Shown here in pieces: positions 1-10,988 of a stretch of DNA of 64,000 nucleotides. The stretch spans positions 19,647,276-19,711,275 of the forward strand of contig NC_049984.1 of NCBI RefSeq assembly GCF_000003815.2, read 5' to 3'. Position numbers and translations under genes: made by a program. Source of the stretch: Branchiostoma floridae (taxonomy: Eukaryota; Chordata; Leptocardii; Amphioxiformes; Branchiostomatidae). How positions within the stretch are numbered: the first letter of the stretch is position 1; the number at the start of each line of letters is the position of its first letter. The notes beneath the pieces are model-generated. The model was not told where the DNA came from and searched no databases. It saw nothing but the letters and a program-made list of their open reading frames with translations.

Positions 1-26
1 TTCTTTCTTTCTATCACATACATAGA

Positions 27-266
27 TCAACGAAATAGATCAAATAAGTTGAAACAACTTATACAAATTAGTTCGCTCCTGCTATCGAACAGTTGTTCTA
101 TCTCCAGCGCTAGCCCTGCGACAGTGTTGATTGTGAATGTGGTCTTCGACACATCATCGTATCGTGCAAGGCTGATGTCGACGGTCTGCAGACCGTTCTT
201 GCTGGCTGCCTCCTTTAGCTCGAGATGCTCATCAAACCTGTCCATGAACTGGCGCACATTGCTCAC
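27..266 (-). CDS. Hypothetical exon fragment
   Basis: An open frame of 79 codons reads as ordinary soluble protein, with alternating charged and hydrophobic residues (FMDRFDEHLELKEAA, then FTINTVAGLALEIEQLF). It could be a helical or prefoldin-like segment. I do not recognise a family. It lies at the window edge, so its downstream exons are not visible. The ATG at 266 may be internal, because codons upstream also look coding. No clear splice donor decides the end. It could be a chance ORF. Confidence 0.3.
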   Translation of the reverse strand: MSNVRQFMDRFDEHLELKEAASKNGLQTVDISLARYDDVSKTTFTINTVAGLALEIEQLFDSRSELICISCFNLFDLFR

Positions 267-589
267 TACGCTGTACCGAAAACAGCTGATGACTCGAGAT
301 TATACCGGCACTGGGTTAGGACATACTACAGTTTACGGGAAAAAAAATTGTAGGCTCGATTACGCTTTACGTAAAATGCACAGGCTACGCTTTACGTGAA
401 ATTTTCGCACGCGACTATGAATTACGTGAAATAAAACAGTTTCCCTACGAATTAGGGAAATTAAAAGGCCTACACCTTACGGATCAGACCCTCATTTTAG
501 TCCTTAGCCAAGTGGAAAATGTTTGACTTAAATACGGTATCAGGAATATAAGAAGTAGCTGGCTACCTCCCTGTTCTTGGTGTGGACAC

Positions 590-1160
590 CTTTCAAGTAC
601 CACTACAGCTTCTGTCTTTGGTCCCGCAACTCATTTGGAAACTTGTCTGTTTTCATTGCAGCCACCATATTTTCTATGGTATATGTCAGTTCGACATTTA
701 CTGCAAGAAGTTTTCTTTTAGCTGTCCAGTTCCCACCCTAATTCGATATGTGTCTTCAGAGGCATTCGGTTCTATTCTCTTTTGTACAGTTTGTCTGTTT
801 CATCTAGACTGTTTTGCAAGAAATCTTTGTGTTCTCGGACAATTGCTCAAAGGCAAACAAAGTCTTTTGACAGCTGAACTTTGTATGCGCGGTTACTGGT
901 GCCACCATATACTCTAAGTAATTCACGATGTTCCAACTTCTTCTGATCAAGATGGCAGGTAATCTCTACATCAAACCCTGCAAGGGCTTCAGACAACTTG
1001 ACACTTGTATTCTTTGTAGTATTCGTTCAGTATGTCTTGCAGGGTGGTACAGGTCCATGCAATGTTGTCTGACCACCCCTCCTTCCCAAGTTGCCTGGCA
1101 AACACACTTGAATACTTTGTACAGTGAGTTAAGTGACCCCATGCCTTTGACAAACAATGA
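590..1160 (-). pseudogene. Degenerate coding sequence, family unknown
   Basis: The minus strand carries a run of protein-like sequence broken by several stops and frame changes. Pieces include GFDVEITCHLDQKKLEHREL near 930-990, YKVQLSKDFVCL near 870-900 and EHKDFLQNSLDETDKLYKRE near 770-830. The pieces lie in compatible order, which suggests one decayed exon rather than chance ORFs. I cannot name the family. The plus-strand frames here read as low-complexity, cysteine-rich peptide and look like shadows. Confidence 0.35.
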
Positions 1161-1407
1161 TTCAATTATAAAAATGAGTTGTGAAAAACAAACGCTTACC
1201 AGAACTCCCTAGTTAAAGGTCAAATTTCTTTACTCTTTTCAATGTTGTTTGGGAGTTCTGCTGTGTATGTGCAGTAATTCAAGGCCATTGATACAACCTT
1301 TTTTTTTTAATTTTTTTTATTGGGTTTTCAAATAAACAAAAACAACGAAGAGTTGGGGGACCATCCAACAAAATGACAGCAAAAATAACAGAAGTGATTT
1401 CAATATA

Positions 1408-1779
1408 GCCATAACAATAATGAACTTAGATTCAAAAAATAATATGAGATCTTAATACTGTAACAATTAGGAACTTAGATTCAACAGTAATATAACTGAG
1501 ATCTCAAACCATAACCATAATGAACTTAGACTCAAAAATAATATAACTGAGATCTCAAACCATAACCATAATGAACTTAGACTCAAAAGTAATATAACTG
1601 AGATCTCAAACCATAACCATAATGAGCTTAGACTCAAAAAATAATATAACTGAGATCTCAAACCATAACAATAATGAACTTAGATTCAAAAGTAATATAA
1701 CTGAGATCTCAAACCATAACAATAATGAACTTAGATTCAAAAGTAATGTAACTGAGATCTCAAACCATAACAATAATAA
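1408..1779. repeat. 51-bp minisatellite, about 7 units
   Basis: Unit core: AACTGAGATCTCAAACCATA, followed by a short ACCATAATGAACTTAGAC-like stretch and TCAAAA(A/G)TAATAT. The unit is 51 bp. The first one or two units are degenerate and the last ends at the unique sequence AGCGAAGCC. Because 51 is a multiple of three and the unit lacks in-frame stops in some frames, the array stays open on both strands (17-residue repeat SNITEISNHNNNELRFK on plus). This is a property of the repeat and not evidence of a protein. Confidence 0.9.
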
Positions 1780-1892
1780 GCGAAGCCACTCGTCCCTTAT
1801 CCCATCTAAAATCCTGTCTCTAAGGATGCTATCGCTATCAGCGAGCGGACCTCTCCTACGCCGGTCTGTCCTCTGTCTAAAGCTCCTTTATA

Positions 1893-2230
1893 TTATAGGA
1901 GTTCTTGTAGCGCCAGGGCATATTGCTGCATGGTCTCACGAGGGGACTGGACCCGTGAATAGAATTGGCCCATGATTACCGAGACCAATGCAGTATCCCT
2001 AAAAGCCTCGACTAGCCTGTCCTTTAATCTGTCGAAGCTGGCCCTGTTCTGAATCGAGAGAACTGCCACTTGTCTCCGGGCTTACCCCTCTAACTGATGG
2101 CACAACAACCCGGCCTGATGGCCTTCTTGTACATTGAACAACAGGAGCGCCCCCTCGACCTCGTCGATCCACTCCTCGACAGTCATACCTGTTCCTGTCC
2201 CGTACATTTTGGTAACTTCCTGTCAAATGG
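1893..2230 (-). pseudogene. Ty3/Gypsy-type gag fragment, stop-interrupted
   Basis: Retrotransposon capsid-like sequence. The frame starting near 2207 reads MTVEEWIDEVEGALLLF, passes a TAA at 2082-2084, continues as RLKDRLVEAFRDTA and IMGQFYSRVQSPRET, and ends in a TAA at 1893-1895. The FYSRVQSP(R)ET segment matches the gag at 40.2-41.2 kb (FYSQSQGPDET), so both come from one family. Such gag proteins assemble the retrotransposon particle. No zinc knuckle, protease or reverse transcriptase follows, so this is a dead fragment. The family level (Ty3/Gypsy-like) is inferred from recollection. Confidence 0.6.
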
Positions 2231-2784
2231 CATGTACCCCAGTCCTACGTTTAATCCAGCTAATTGTGGATTTACAGGTACGTTCTGGTTAACCTGAGGG
2301 TCGGATCTACAGGCGCATTGGGATCTACGGGTCCGTAAGACTTAACTGTTCATGGATGCGAAGTAATGATTAAAGTTGAACACTGTTAACTACGAGGGAG
2401 ATAAACGTTTAAAGAGAGCCTTCGCGGAGACGTGTGACTGTAAGTTGGGAAACACATTTGTGCAAAATTGATCTATCTACTTTTAAACTATCAACAACTC
2501 TAGCATCTTCGGCTCATGTCGGCCGGGCGGTCGCGTTTCAAGTTTGCACGTACCGTACCGCCATGCCACGTCATACCACTGCCATGTACAAACACAGCTA
2601 GCAGGCGTCACTATGTAGGTAGTATGTGGGTCAAAGCGTCACTGGACCGTACTAACATGAGATGCAGCAAAATCGGATCCTTACTGACAAGTGAAGACAC
2701 GTTAGGAAAACATGATGTTAGGAAAGGAAAACATGATGTCGTCTTCCATTCCAATTTTAATCACCTACATACCAAACATTCTCC
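2231..2784. other. No gene seen
   Basis: I see no supportable exon here. A short local duplication of GTTAGGAAA...AACATGATGT occurs near 2700-2740. The 108-codon plus-strand frame has no recognisable composition or splice context. Confidence 0.5.
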
Positions 2785-2839
2785 TAACACTAACCTAATT
2801 CAGTATTCGCCTGTTGTTCACTCGAGCCCACGTCTCAAA

Positions 2840-3190
2840 TGATTCTTCTTCTCTCTGGACCGTTGATCACAATACGCTGAAGATCTCGAATGTCCAGACG
2901 TTGCACGGTGAGGCGGTTTCTGAGGTTTGTTTTCAGTCTGTTCTGCGTGGAAAACCCACGCTCAATCTGCCGTATCCATGGGGATGAGGCGTGCTATTTT
3001 TGCCAAGGTTAAAATGTTAGGGAAAAATTCTGTTCCGTGGACGCTCTCCAGTTCCTCACATTGCTCTGAGATCACAAGGCTTATCTGTTCACATCGCGCA
3101 TTTTCATGTTCCTTAGCAAACTCCTGAAATACTGCATTCACTGCATCCTTTGCCGCCTCCTCCGTAGCCCTGCCCATGCTAGTATACAAT
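2840..3190 (-). pseudogene. hAT transposase C-terminal dimerisation region, frameshifted
   Basis: hAT transposases end in a dimerisation domain with a conserved CERGFS-type motif. Here the minus strand reads CEELESVHGTEFFPNI and AKIARLIPMDTAD, hits a TGA at 2962-2964, then resumes in another frame as ERGFSTQNRLKTNLRNRL and VQRLDI. The two pieces meet exactly where the conserved Cys-Glu should be, so a 2-bp loss removed that codon. The fragment starts near the block A breakpoint. Its upstream catalytic part is not visible here. A second, independently broken copy lies at 43375-43665. Confidence 0.75.
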
Positions 3191-3410
3191 CACTGACACG
3201 TGTGTGTCCCATGATTCTTCCCAATTGGGCATCAGTCGGTGTACCAGGCGTGCTTTTGATGGTTTGCACTATTGTAATTAGATGCAGTAAGCCTGCCTCG
3301 CGGAGCCATACTCCAGATGTGGGAATTACTTTGGCCCCAGGTAGCCAATCATTAAGTAGGAACAAAGACACCTAAAACACTCCATAGACGGAAGCAGTCT
3401 CTGCCTCCTT

Positions 3411-3725
3411 TCAAGTTTGCTTGAAGGTCCTCCACTTTATCCCGGTACTTCTGCTTGTGTCTACATTATAATGATCATGTGCTTTGTCATATAGTAAGTC
3501 AATGGTTCTATCATTACATTTCCTTTTTGTTGGGATTTTCTGATTGATTTGGAGAATATGAAAAGTAATGCCAGTGACATTAGCAATAGCACAGAAGAAA
3601 CAATCCAGGGTTGATGATGAGAAGTCTCCATACATCCTATATGCTTCTAGATCTTCTCTTGACTCTCCTCCAAATTTATAAAAACTGTGACATTCTATCA
3701 ACTCCTTATTGGCGTCATCTATCAA
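3411..3725 (-). CDS. OTU-like distal-half exon (putative)
   Basis: The 104-codon frame includes REDLEAYRMYGDFSSSTLDC, FFCAIANVTGITFHILQINQ and a terminal LLYDKAHDHYNVD. The order 'short helix, small-residue helix, strand, ...HYN' resembles the distal half of OTU cysteine peptidases, where the final His follows a similar H-Y-(N/D) string. That family places a catalytic Cys far upstream, and I do not see it in this exon. Splice junctions were not fixed. The copy at 43993-44205 lost the HYN end. Assignment by pattern only. Confidence 0.4.
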   Translation of the reverse strand: MIDDANKELIECHSFYKFGGESREDLEAYRMYGDFSSSTLDCFFCAIANVTGITFHILQINQKIPTKRKCNDRTIDLLYDKAHDHYNVDTSRSTGIKWRTFKQT

Positions 3726-4138
3726 ATGGCGGTAACCACCTATGTAAAGTACACAGTACTAAGGGTTATGGTACATGCATGAGCCGTGCAGTATCCATAT
3801 TAAGGTATTTCCATGTAATGATATCCCTGCACCACTGCCGGCACCTGCTCCACCAGCACCTACTTCTCCGGCACCTGCTCCTCCGGGACCAGCACGACGT
3901 GTGCTCTTCAGCACCACATTGTAGATCAGACCTGGCTGTCGCTCCAGGACGTCTTACAGCATGTCCTTCGCCTCTGCTCGTGTCATGTCGTCTATCAGCC
4001 CCCTAGACAAAAAGGAGGCACTTTACTGCCAACATTTGCACCCTGACCGTTAGGTTGTCTGTTGGAAAATGGTGTGCTGTGTCCAAAACGGTTCGGCATT
4101 TAAGGACGGTCTTCACGGCTCTGGTTCGGCCGACTCAC

Positions 4139-4353
4139 TCTACCCATTTAACGAAGTCTAACTCTGCATTTACAAGATTCAACAGCACAGTCTGCTCATC
4201 GTTGAAGATATCAAAACTCTCTTCCTGTGTTATGTATTCGTCGATCTGTCCCTTCTCCCGTGCCTCTGCGAACTGGAGGATACCTTGCCACATGTTGTAG
4301 GGCATTTTGGTCAGGTTTACAGTCCGACAGTGAATGTTGTTCAGCTTTTTACG
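4139..4353 (-). CDS. Spliced internal exon, family unknown
   Basis: A minus-strand exon of 215 nt. The acceptor is ...AACCAACAG at 4354-4355 and the donor is a strong GTGAGT starting at 4138. The open frame reads KMPYNMWQGILQFAEAREKG, then DEYITQEESFDIFNDEQTVL and NLVNAELDFVKWV. It is acidic and helical, and I do not recognise the family. The copy at 44671-44882 keeps both splice sites and the reading frame although it differs by a 6-bp loss and a 3-bp gain. This supports it as a real coding exon. Confidence 0.6.
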
Positions 4354-5714
4354 CTGTTGGTTTGAATGTTAGTTAAATTTTTAGAATATGTTTATCACAC
4401 CTATCACAATATCAAATAGAGTTGTACTAGGCAATACTCAGTACCATCTGCAACTGTTTATGTTTTTCCAAACACTCAGGCAAAAATGTTAGAATTAAAA
4501 AATTGATTAAAAGCATACACTAGCTGTATACCGTATACGCATTCATACAACTTCACGCCAATTATACTAATGTAACGATATGAACAGAAAGTAAAGCCAA
4601 TGGTTAAGCCATGAAGCAAGAGGACATTTAATCATTACCGTAAAATTAGAAGAAGTAAAATTCCACTGGGTCAAGTTGTAGCAGGTAGCTTAACTTGTAG
4701 CCTGATAATCAACTTATAACAGCTTCGGAGTCTCTTCTGTTCTGTTACTGAGAGGACAGATGAGACTGGGAAAATGGTTTGGGTACCACTCAACTAGCAG
4801 ATAGATTCATACATATCACAGTCTAAAGTAGCTTGGATACCTGACCAAATCTCAACTCACGACAGATATTTTTGAGATCGGGCCGGGGTCTGGTATTTAG
4901 GCTTAAGCCTACAGGTATTCAACATTCCAGTAGAAATTCTACTTGTGTCATACTGTTGTAAAGAAAATCAAATAATGAAGTATATGAAGGTAAGCTGTCC
5001 AAATGCAAGATGAAGGCTACTTACCCACCGTCTTTGATCTCATATCATTTGTTGTCTGTTTGAACATGCATCAATTGCGATGGAGCCCTCCAAACATTAA
5101 TGCAGAATATTGTGTAAAAGAGTGCAAAGACATGCCAATGTTTTTTCACCTGCCATGACAGTTGTTACAGCTGAAACTGATTCCACTTGTTTTTGCCCAA
5201 GTACGAGTGTGGCAAATATTATATGGTTTGCTCTAAATAAAAACCATCAGGACCCTCTTTTAGAGGTCTGTCTACAATGAGCTGTCCAAGAAACACCTGG
5301 TCCATTCCCTTTTCATTTTGAAATATTTCCGTGCCTTGGTGCATTTATTGCATACAGCTCTGATGATACACATTTCCTTGCAGCCTGGGAACTTGGTGAT
5401 GGTTGCGGCTGAAAAAAAAGGACTTGTTAGCATTACGTTTTAATTAGGTGGTAATAACTACTGATAAAAAAACTATCAATCGCACAATGCTCAACAATGA
5501 GAAAAAAAAATATACCTTGAAAAGCAGCATTTATTTGTATGCTGTTAACATAGTTATCACATGCAAGTACATATACAACCCGAAAGGAAAGTGAAAAATT
5601 CAACATGACATTGGACGATAAACTTGTAATTTTATATATACATTTGTGTGTTATCTGAGTGTGTTTAATTGAAGTTATAGCATTGCCTTCTTTGAATTAT
5701 CAGATACTACTCAC

Positions 5715-5942
5715 AAACGATGGCTGCCATAATGTCCTGGTCTAAAGCCGCATACTGTCCGGATCCTCGTCCTTTATAATTTGACACCGCCAACACCTCC
5801 CTTGTGAAATACACATCCATCAACTTTTTCAAGTATGCTTCAGGACTATTTCTCCCAGTCAGTTCCGCATTGAGCAGCGGACTGGGAAAAATGACTACTC
5901 CATAGTTCCTGACCCCAGTGGTACGGGTGACTGCACTGTGTT
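5715..5942 (-). CDS. BEN-domain exon
   Basis: BEN domains bind DNA or chromatin proteins in animal nuclear factors. The 228-nt exon runs from the acceptor (TTTTTTCAG, AG at 5943-5944) to the donor GTGAGT at 5714. The frame reads HSAVTRTTGVRNYGVVIF, then GRNSPEAYLKKLMDVYF, TREVLAVSNYKGRGSG and ALDQDIMAAIV. The pattern 'LxxLMDVYFTREVLAxSNxxG...LDxxxMAAI' is typical of the second half of BEN. Both boundaries leave split codons. It is intact here but frameshifted in the copy at 46273-46499. Partner exons were not identified with certainty. Confidence 0.65.
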
Positions 5943-6667
5943 CTGAAAAAAGAAATGAAACTTCTACATAAAAATTATGTAGTTGGTTTTGCACATCATT
6001 TCCTATCATCACAAGAAGCAGTTTTGATGTAAAATCAGGTCTCATATTGCACATTGCTTTTTTTTGGCCTATCTAATTTATATGCAGTCGCAGGGGGGGG
6101 GGGGGTGTTATCCATAAAGTGTTTCTTACTGTGGTCTTATCTAGTGTAATCATTATGGTAGACAGTACATTATTTTAGAACACAAGATTTTCAAGGTAAA
6201 ACTTTTAATTACCAGAGGGGTCTGAAGTGGGTATTTGAAACTCCTGGTGGTCTCTGCATTTGTCGTCAGATTGTTGATTTGGTGAAGGGGTGATCGGAAA
6301 CTGCTGTTAAACTGAGGGGTGGATGTGGATGGTGAAGTGAACTGCAAAGGGCGATGGACCAGGAGTATTGTTGAAGGAAAGATCAGTTGAGATGGGGGAA
6401 TGAATAATAAAGACCAGGTTGACGTGGGGGCAAGAGAGGATCGTCATCGTACATATTGTAGGACTGCAACTGTTCTTCTCCATGCCATGTGGGTTGTACA
6501 GGACCCCAGCCTGTGGGTTCTCTATTACCCTGTCCTGTGCGCTGTACAGGACCCCAGCCCTAATAAAACTCCATTACTGCACTAAGACCATAACCATAAC
6601 CGCTTAATATTTTTTGAAGACAGCGGGTTGTAGGCTTTGGCGTATGTCAGGTCAAATGTGTCAGTTG

Positions 6668-6990
6668 TCATTGCGCGGGACAACGCTGCCGCGGGTCTTC
6701 TGTCATTTCGAGTCGTGACGTTGTTGACAGAGTCCATGTCCATAACGCTCTACTTCTGCCAATTCTGGTTGAACAGTTTGAAGTGCAAGTTCCCATGCCA
6801 GTGTGGACACGGCATGATCCTGAAAGCCAACTGAAACACCTATATGCACTGTCCACAAACTCCATTCTGCGCATTCTGAAGTCAGCGAGCGTATTAAGCG
6901 GGTCGACGTTAGGGAGTGACATTTGCGCCATCAAGCATTCTCCGTGCTTTGTGCCATTTTCTGGCCGAAAAACTCAAGGACTATTTTGAG
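6668..6990 (-). pseudogene. Unrecognised exon, frame-broken in copy 1
   Basis: This is the block A counterpart of the longer open frame at 47219-47494. Here an extra base near 6922 and a 2-bp loss near 6842 break the frame, leaving SLPNVDPLNTLADFRMRRME in one frame and other pieces elsewhere. A nearby piece in another frame reads TTDTFDLTYAKAYNPLSS. I do not know the family. Comparing the two copies shows copy 2 is nearer the ancestral reading. Confidence 0.4.
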
Positions 6991-7185
6991 CCCATAACAT
7001 CTATTTTTTATTGTATAATGAGAATTTGGTGGCATGCATGACTGTGCAACATACCCTTGGCAGTGTTGGCACTTCTACAGATTATCTGTTATTTTTGTTA
7101 CATATTCCAAAACACACGACCTCATACCTTCATCAATTGCTTTAGCTTTAATTTCGATCGCATTACACTTCCTGATTTAGTGAAT

Positions 7186-7548
7186 TCATCTGAAAATCAC
7201 CGTCTTCTGTGCAAAATGGGGGATGGTTGTTTTGTTTTGGTCCATTTCATCTATGATGATGGATAACGCCCCGAGGGGTCTCAGATTGATGAGTATGCCT
7301 TCCCCCAGTAGATCTGTCGCCCCCTCTTGTGAACGGCAAATGTCAAATGTGCGACTATTATCTTCACAGTCAATGGCTGCGTCTCCTCTTGCCTTGTTCC
7401 ACCTGTGGACCCCTTCCAGCAGATAAGCCTGGAAGTTGACTGCCCCTGCTGAGGTGCCAGGGATAAAGTGGTTTAGGTGGAGGTGGAAGCTTTCGAAAGA
7501 TGTGCTTCTTCCACATCTGAACACAGGTAAAGTGACCCCACTCTTCAT
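7186..7548 (-). CDS. Conserved repeat-associated exon (SFHLHLNHFIPGT motif)
   Basis: A 120-codon frame. Its key stretches are GVTLPVFRCGR, SFESFHLHLNHFIPGTSA, AVNFQAYLLEGVHRWNKARG and GILINLRPLGALSIII. From memory, the 'SFHLH-x-x-x-FIPGT...FQAYLLEG-xx-RWN' pattern occurs in many multi-copy uncharacterised proteins of fish and lancelets, probably transposon-derived. I cannot name a Pfam family. The copy at 48698-49003 has one extra in-frame codon near the start and a +1 shift near the end. The true ends are unknown. Confidence 0.5.
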   Translation of the reverse strand: MKSGVTLPVFRCGRSTSFESFHLHLNHFIPGTSAGAVNFQAYLLEGVHRWNKARGDAAIDCEDNSRTFDICRSQEGATDLLGEGILINLRPLGALSIIIDEMDQNKTTIPHFAQKTVIFR

Positions 7549-8459
7549 GATGTTACCCGTAAGGGTGTACAGTTCCAGTCCTGGTGGGTCCTGGATGCAC
7601 TATACATATTTCCTCTGTTGTGTCCATATCCCGGTCATTTCCGGCTTCAGGAGGAGAACTCCTAATGTGTCGGTGACTTTGGACAGGGACCGGATAAGGT
7701 CTTCTATAAGGTCTTCTGAACTGTACGTTGCAGCATGAATGTTTATTGCCTAAATTCAAATTTCACAAGATTCTCAACAAGTGTTCCTTCTGCGATAAAA
7801 ATTCATCATCTTCCTTGTCCTGAATTGATGTACATGTATTTTCATCACATATTCCATAAAGCGGAAGTTCCCGAAACACGCTAAGTTGGTTTTGGATACT
7901 TTCCATCACTGCATGTTACCACGGCCAACTTTCTTGCGATAATACATGGTTTCAAAACGACTGCAATATCTTTCTAGGTAGGTCTCATGTACTGCCCCGC
8001 AGATGGATCAGGGTGAATAAAGTTCACTTTGTACTTTGAATACTTGACCAACTTCCCCTGGGTACCAACGCACCTGATCAGAGTACCAAACCCCCACCCA
8101 GCCGCCCTTTTCCACCAGATTGTCCGTCAGGTCTTTGAGTTCTCTATGTGAACTATGATCAGGTCACCATCTTGCAAACCTCTGTCCCCTTGCTCTCGGT
8201 GCTCTTTCTGACCTGGAATCTGGTGACTGCTGGTCAGCTTGTAGTGTCTTAAGTCAAACATGAATACTATCTAAAGAGAGAGAGCTTAGGAAGATGTGTC
8301 TGAATGGAACTGAATCACCTGATGTCCTTTTCATCATCTCCCCGTGTTGTCCTGTATAAAGGATGGTAAAATATCCCACTTACAGCAGACTTTTTATTTT
8401 TAACTTTGCGGGGAAGCCATTCATGCCATGTTTGTAGTGACATCATCAAAGAAGCTACA

Positions 8460-8870
8460 ACTGTAAGTAGACCAACACCGTTGGATACAGTAATTTGTTA
8501 ACTTACAACAGAAAAAAATTCTGTTTTGATTCATGTTCGATTGATTGGCACAAAATACATGTGGGTTCCTTTTATTCAGTAGTCCCTGACTGCAAATAAT
8601 AAGAAAAAGATGACTTATTATTCAAAGAAGATCCATAAATGTGGTGTGGCGGACTCGGCACACCATTTGGGCTTCCTACAATGGGAATGGGGTAAAAAGT
8701 TCAATTTTGTTGCGGAGAAGACATCCATGAAATGTATAGTAGTATTGTATTAAAAGCTATCTAAACCAACAGATTAATTGCTAACTTAATACAAAATTTC
8801 TGTTGTGATACAAATTAAATTGATTGATACAGAATACATGATTGTAGGTTCTATTTCTTTCAGGTAGCTA
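8460..8870. repeat. Imperfect local tandem duplication (~300-bp period)
   Basis: The stretch near 8500-8580 (TTGTTAACTTAC, then a TTGATTGGCACAAAATACATG and TTTTATTCAG end) recurs imperfectly at 8785-8865 (TTGCTAACTTA, then TTGATTGATACAGAATACATG-like and TTTCTTTCAG). The period is about 300 bp. It lies in the 2.9-kb stretch that separates blocks A and C in copy 1 and is absent from copy 2. I see no gene in 7800-8460. Confidence 0.5.
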
Positions 8871-8937
8871 GTTTAATTAAATATATAACATAGTTTACAC
8901 ACCTGAGTTTATTTTAAAGCAGACATTAATGCAAGAA

Positions 8938-9060
8938 CTGTGCAGCCAACTTCCTCCTTTTGAACAGATCGTCCACATATTGTTTCCTTGCATCTTCATA
9001 GCTCGGCTCTCTGGAATGAAGTCCGCTTCCCATGCTTGAATGGCCTCCTTTAATTCACAT
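8938..9060 (-). pseudogene. Exon remnant, Lys/Arg-rich, family unknown
   Basis: Minus-strand pieces read ELKEAIQAWEADFIPESRAM and, one frame over, SYEDARKQYVDDLFKRRKL. They join at a single shift and look like one helical, basic coding exon that lost its frame. Another piece at about 9240-9360 reads YFLFTVSLEQAFQDSGRT and PLFVLHCDDYKDRRIP. I do not recognise either. They lie in the segment unique to copy 1, between blocks A and C. Confidence 0.3.
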
Positions 9061-9360
9061 ACTTTCTCAGCTCGCTAAACTGCACAATGGCCTGTTTCTG
9101 GATGTACCTGTTTCACATCAAGAAGAGATAAAGTGGTGAATAGGAATTATGACCTGTTTACCTGGACCTAATTATACCATTCCAAAAATCCTTAGCCGCC
9201 GTTATAAACCAAAAAATGTTGTACATTTCTAACATCCAACAGGTATTCGCCTGTCCTTATAGTCGTCGCAGTGCAACACGAACAAAGGTCCCTTTGTCCG
9301 CCCGCTATCTTGGAAGGCCTGCTCCAGGGACACGGTGAAGAGGAAGTATTTCCGGTGGTT

Positions 9361-10680
9361 AGGGGTTGGTACCCCCCTCTCTGGGATGCGACGTGGACGT
9401 GCGACTCGGAGTCTGATGTGCTGCCTGTAGATTCTCCAGAAGCCTTTTCAGTTCTCTTATCTCTCTTTCATTGTTCAGGATCCTCAGATGCAATGGGGCT
9501 GTTTCATCTGCTACTTAGACATCTGCTACGGTCGGGTGCTTTCTGCTGGCTACCCGGTCCACTTGTGGGAGTGGCAAAACCTAATACCAGAGCTTCCTTA
9601 AAAACAGATAGATATACTACAGATAGATATATTATGTACAGATAGAGCTAACTGTCAGCCACTCATCGCCATCTTCTGAGGCTGACATACACTGCGTGAG
9701 ATGGAAGATCAGTATTACTGATCTGTCTCACAGTTTGCTCTTTTATCAGTCTGTCAGCTCTCTTCCGACAGCTGTCGTTAAGATTATCCTCAATCTTGAC
9801 CCGTGCACCAATTGTCAGTCTTCATGGAGGATATGGAAAACATACGACGCCTTGTGGAAGTCCATGCTTTTCACGGATTCTGCGTTTACATCGTCCTAAA
9901 TGTTTGAGGCAATCGCATCTACCACTTCCATCATCCCCCACTCTTTTCTTACTCGCTTTCTCTTCTTCCCTTGTTCCGCTACTGCTTGTCTTTTATAGAC
10001 TTTCTTGTCTTCCGCTCAGCTGTGCATATTCTATTTGCTCTCTTCAGAGCGTCCTCCAACTCTGCTAGTGTTGCTGTGATGGTTACCTTCAGGTGCAGTC
10101 CAGCTGTTCTGTATTTAATGGGCTCACAGCATTCCTGGCACCCAGAGGCGTTTCCTCCTGGAGGAGGTAAAGCTGATCTTCGCCTCCCCTACCAAGTAGA
10201 AGAAGGTTGTCGTGCAGGCCTCTGGGCGGCTTTCCCCGACTAGAGTGTCCCAGTTGCACCTGAGATGAAGATGGAAAGATAGATAAATAAACGTGACGTA
10301 AATGTTCTGGCACACTAGACAGCGGCCTAAGGAAGCGACCGTCAGGAGGAACCGGACTGGCTCCTGGCTTGTCTTCAGCTTGATTTTGTCCTATTGAAAC
10401 CTCCTTGGTCTTACCTTATTTCCTATTGGACACCCAGCATGGCATGCAGATGAACAAACTCAGTGTATTTGTGGGCCACAAATCAATTTTCAACTTCAAG
10501 ATGATACGAACTTATGAGTTAAGAGTTTATTAAGTTTATTGTGATACCCTTTAGCTCATTGCTAATCAATTTCATATCTATCTCCCCAGCGAACTATGTA
10601 AAACACGTAAAGAAATGTAACTGTTACGGTCAGGCTAGATTGCCCAGTTACTGCCCCTAATAACCCCCCCCCCCCCCTAA
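9361..10680. other. No gene seen
   Basis: No frame here carries recognisable protein or convincing splice context. There is a short GATA-rich patch (ACAGATAGATATA) near 9603-9645 and a C-homopolymer of about 11 at 10665-10678, right at the edge of block C. Confidence 0.5.
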
Positions 10681-10988
10681 TGCCAGGCATGACTCAAGAG
10701 AAACGATGCCAGTTCGAAGTTTTATTCTTCACTCCTTGAAAAACAAAAACAAAAACTGATCTTGCCCATTCAATAGCCACAAGCTCTTATATTGATCCTT
10801 ACAGAATTGACACATCAGGTTGAGAAAACGTAACTCTTGGACACGCAGGTCCATGCGCACTACAAACGTTTACGACTCAATTATCGGCTGAGAAGCTACG
10901 ATCACAGAAAACAACAAAAGAATCATAGCGCGCTACGGGTGTCAAACACTGGGACATGATCTGAATATGGCATCACATCACCCTGACA
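10681..10988 (-). repeat. Putative LTR (block C, copy 1)
   Basis: On the minus strand this unit begins TGTCAGGG at 10988 and ends CCTGGCA at 10681. This gives the TG...CA ends and short inverted termini expected of an LTR. A polyadenylation-like AATAAA lies near the 3' end (GTGAAGAATAAAACTTCG on minus). A related unit, also starting TGTCAGGG, sits immediately upstream at 10989-11356, and a zinc-knuckle gag lies just before that. The LTR call is inference from structure; no target-site duplication was established. Confidence 0.5.

Larger units (their letters stand above)
2785..7800. repeat. Duplicated block A, copy 1
   Basis: This segment reappears in the same orientation at 43321-49258. By eye, similarity is in the mid-90s percent, with many small indels. 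The left breakpoint lies where AACACTAACCTAATTCAG begins in both copies. The right breakpoint follows TTCTGCGATAAAAA. It holds the hAT C-terminus, an OTU-like exon, the exon at 4139-4353, the BEN exon and two unrecognised exons, all on minus. Copy 2 has an extra ~930 bp at the position matching about 7025 here. Confidence 0.9.

Noticed and set aside
1467-1975. Repetitive frames (SNITEISNHNNNELRFK; LSLSSLWLWFEISVILL)
   Set aside because: Translation of the 51-bp minisatellite on both strands, with no unique coding sequence around it beyond the gag shadow.
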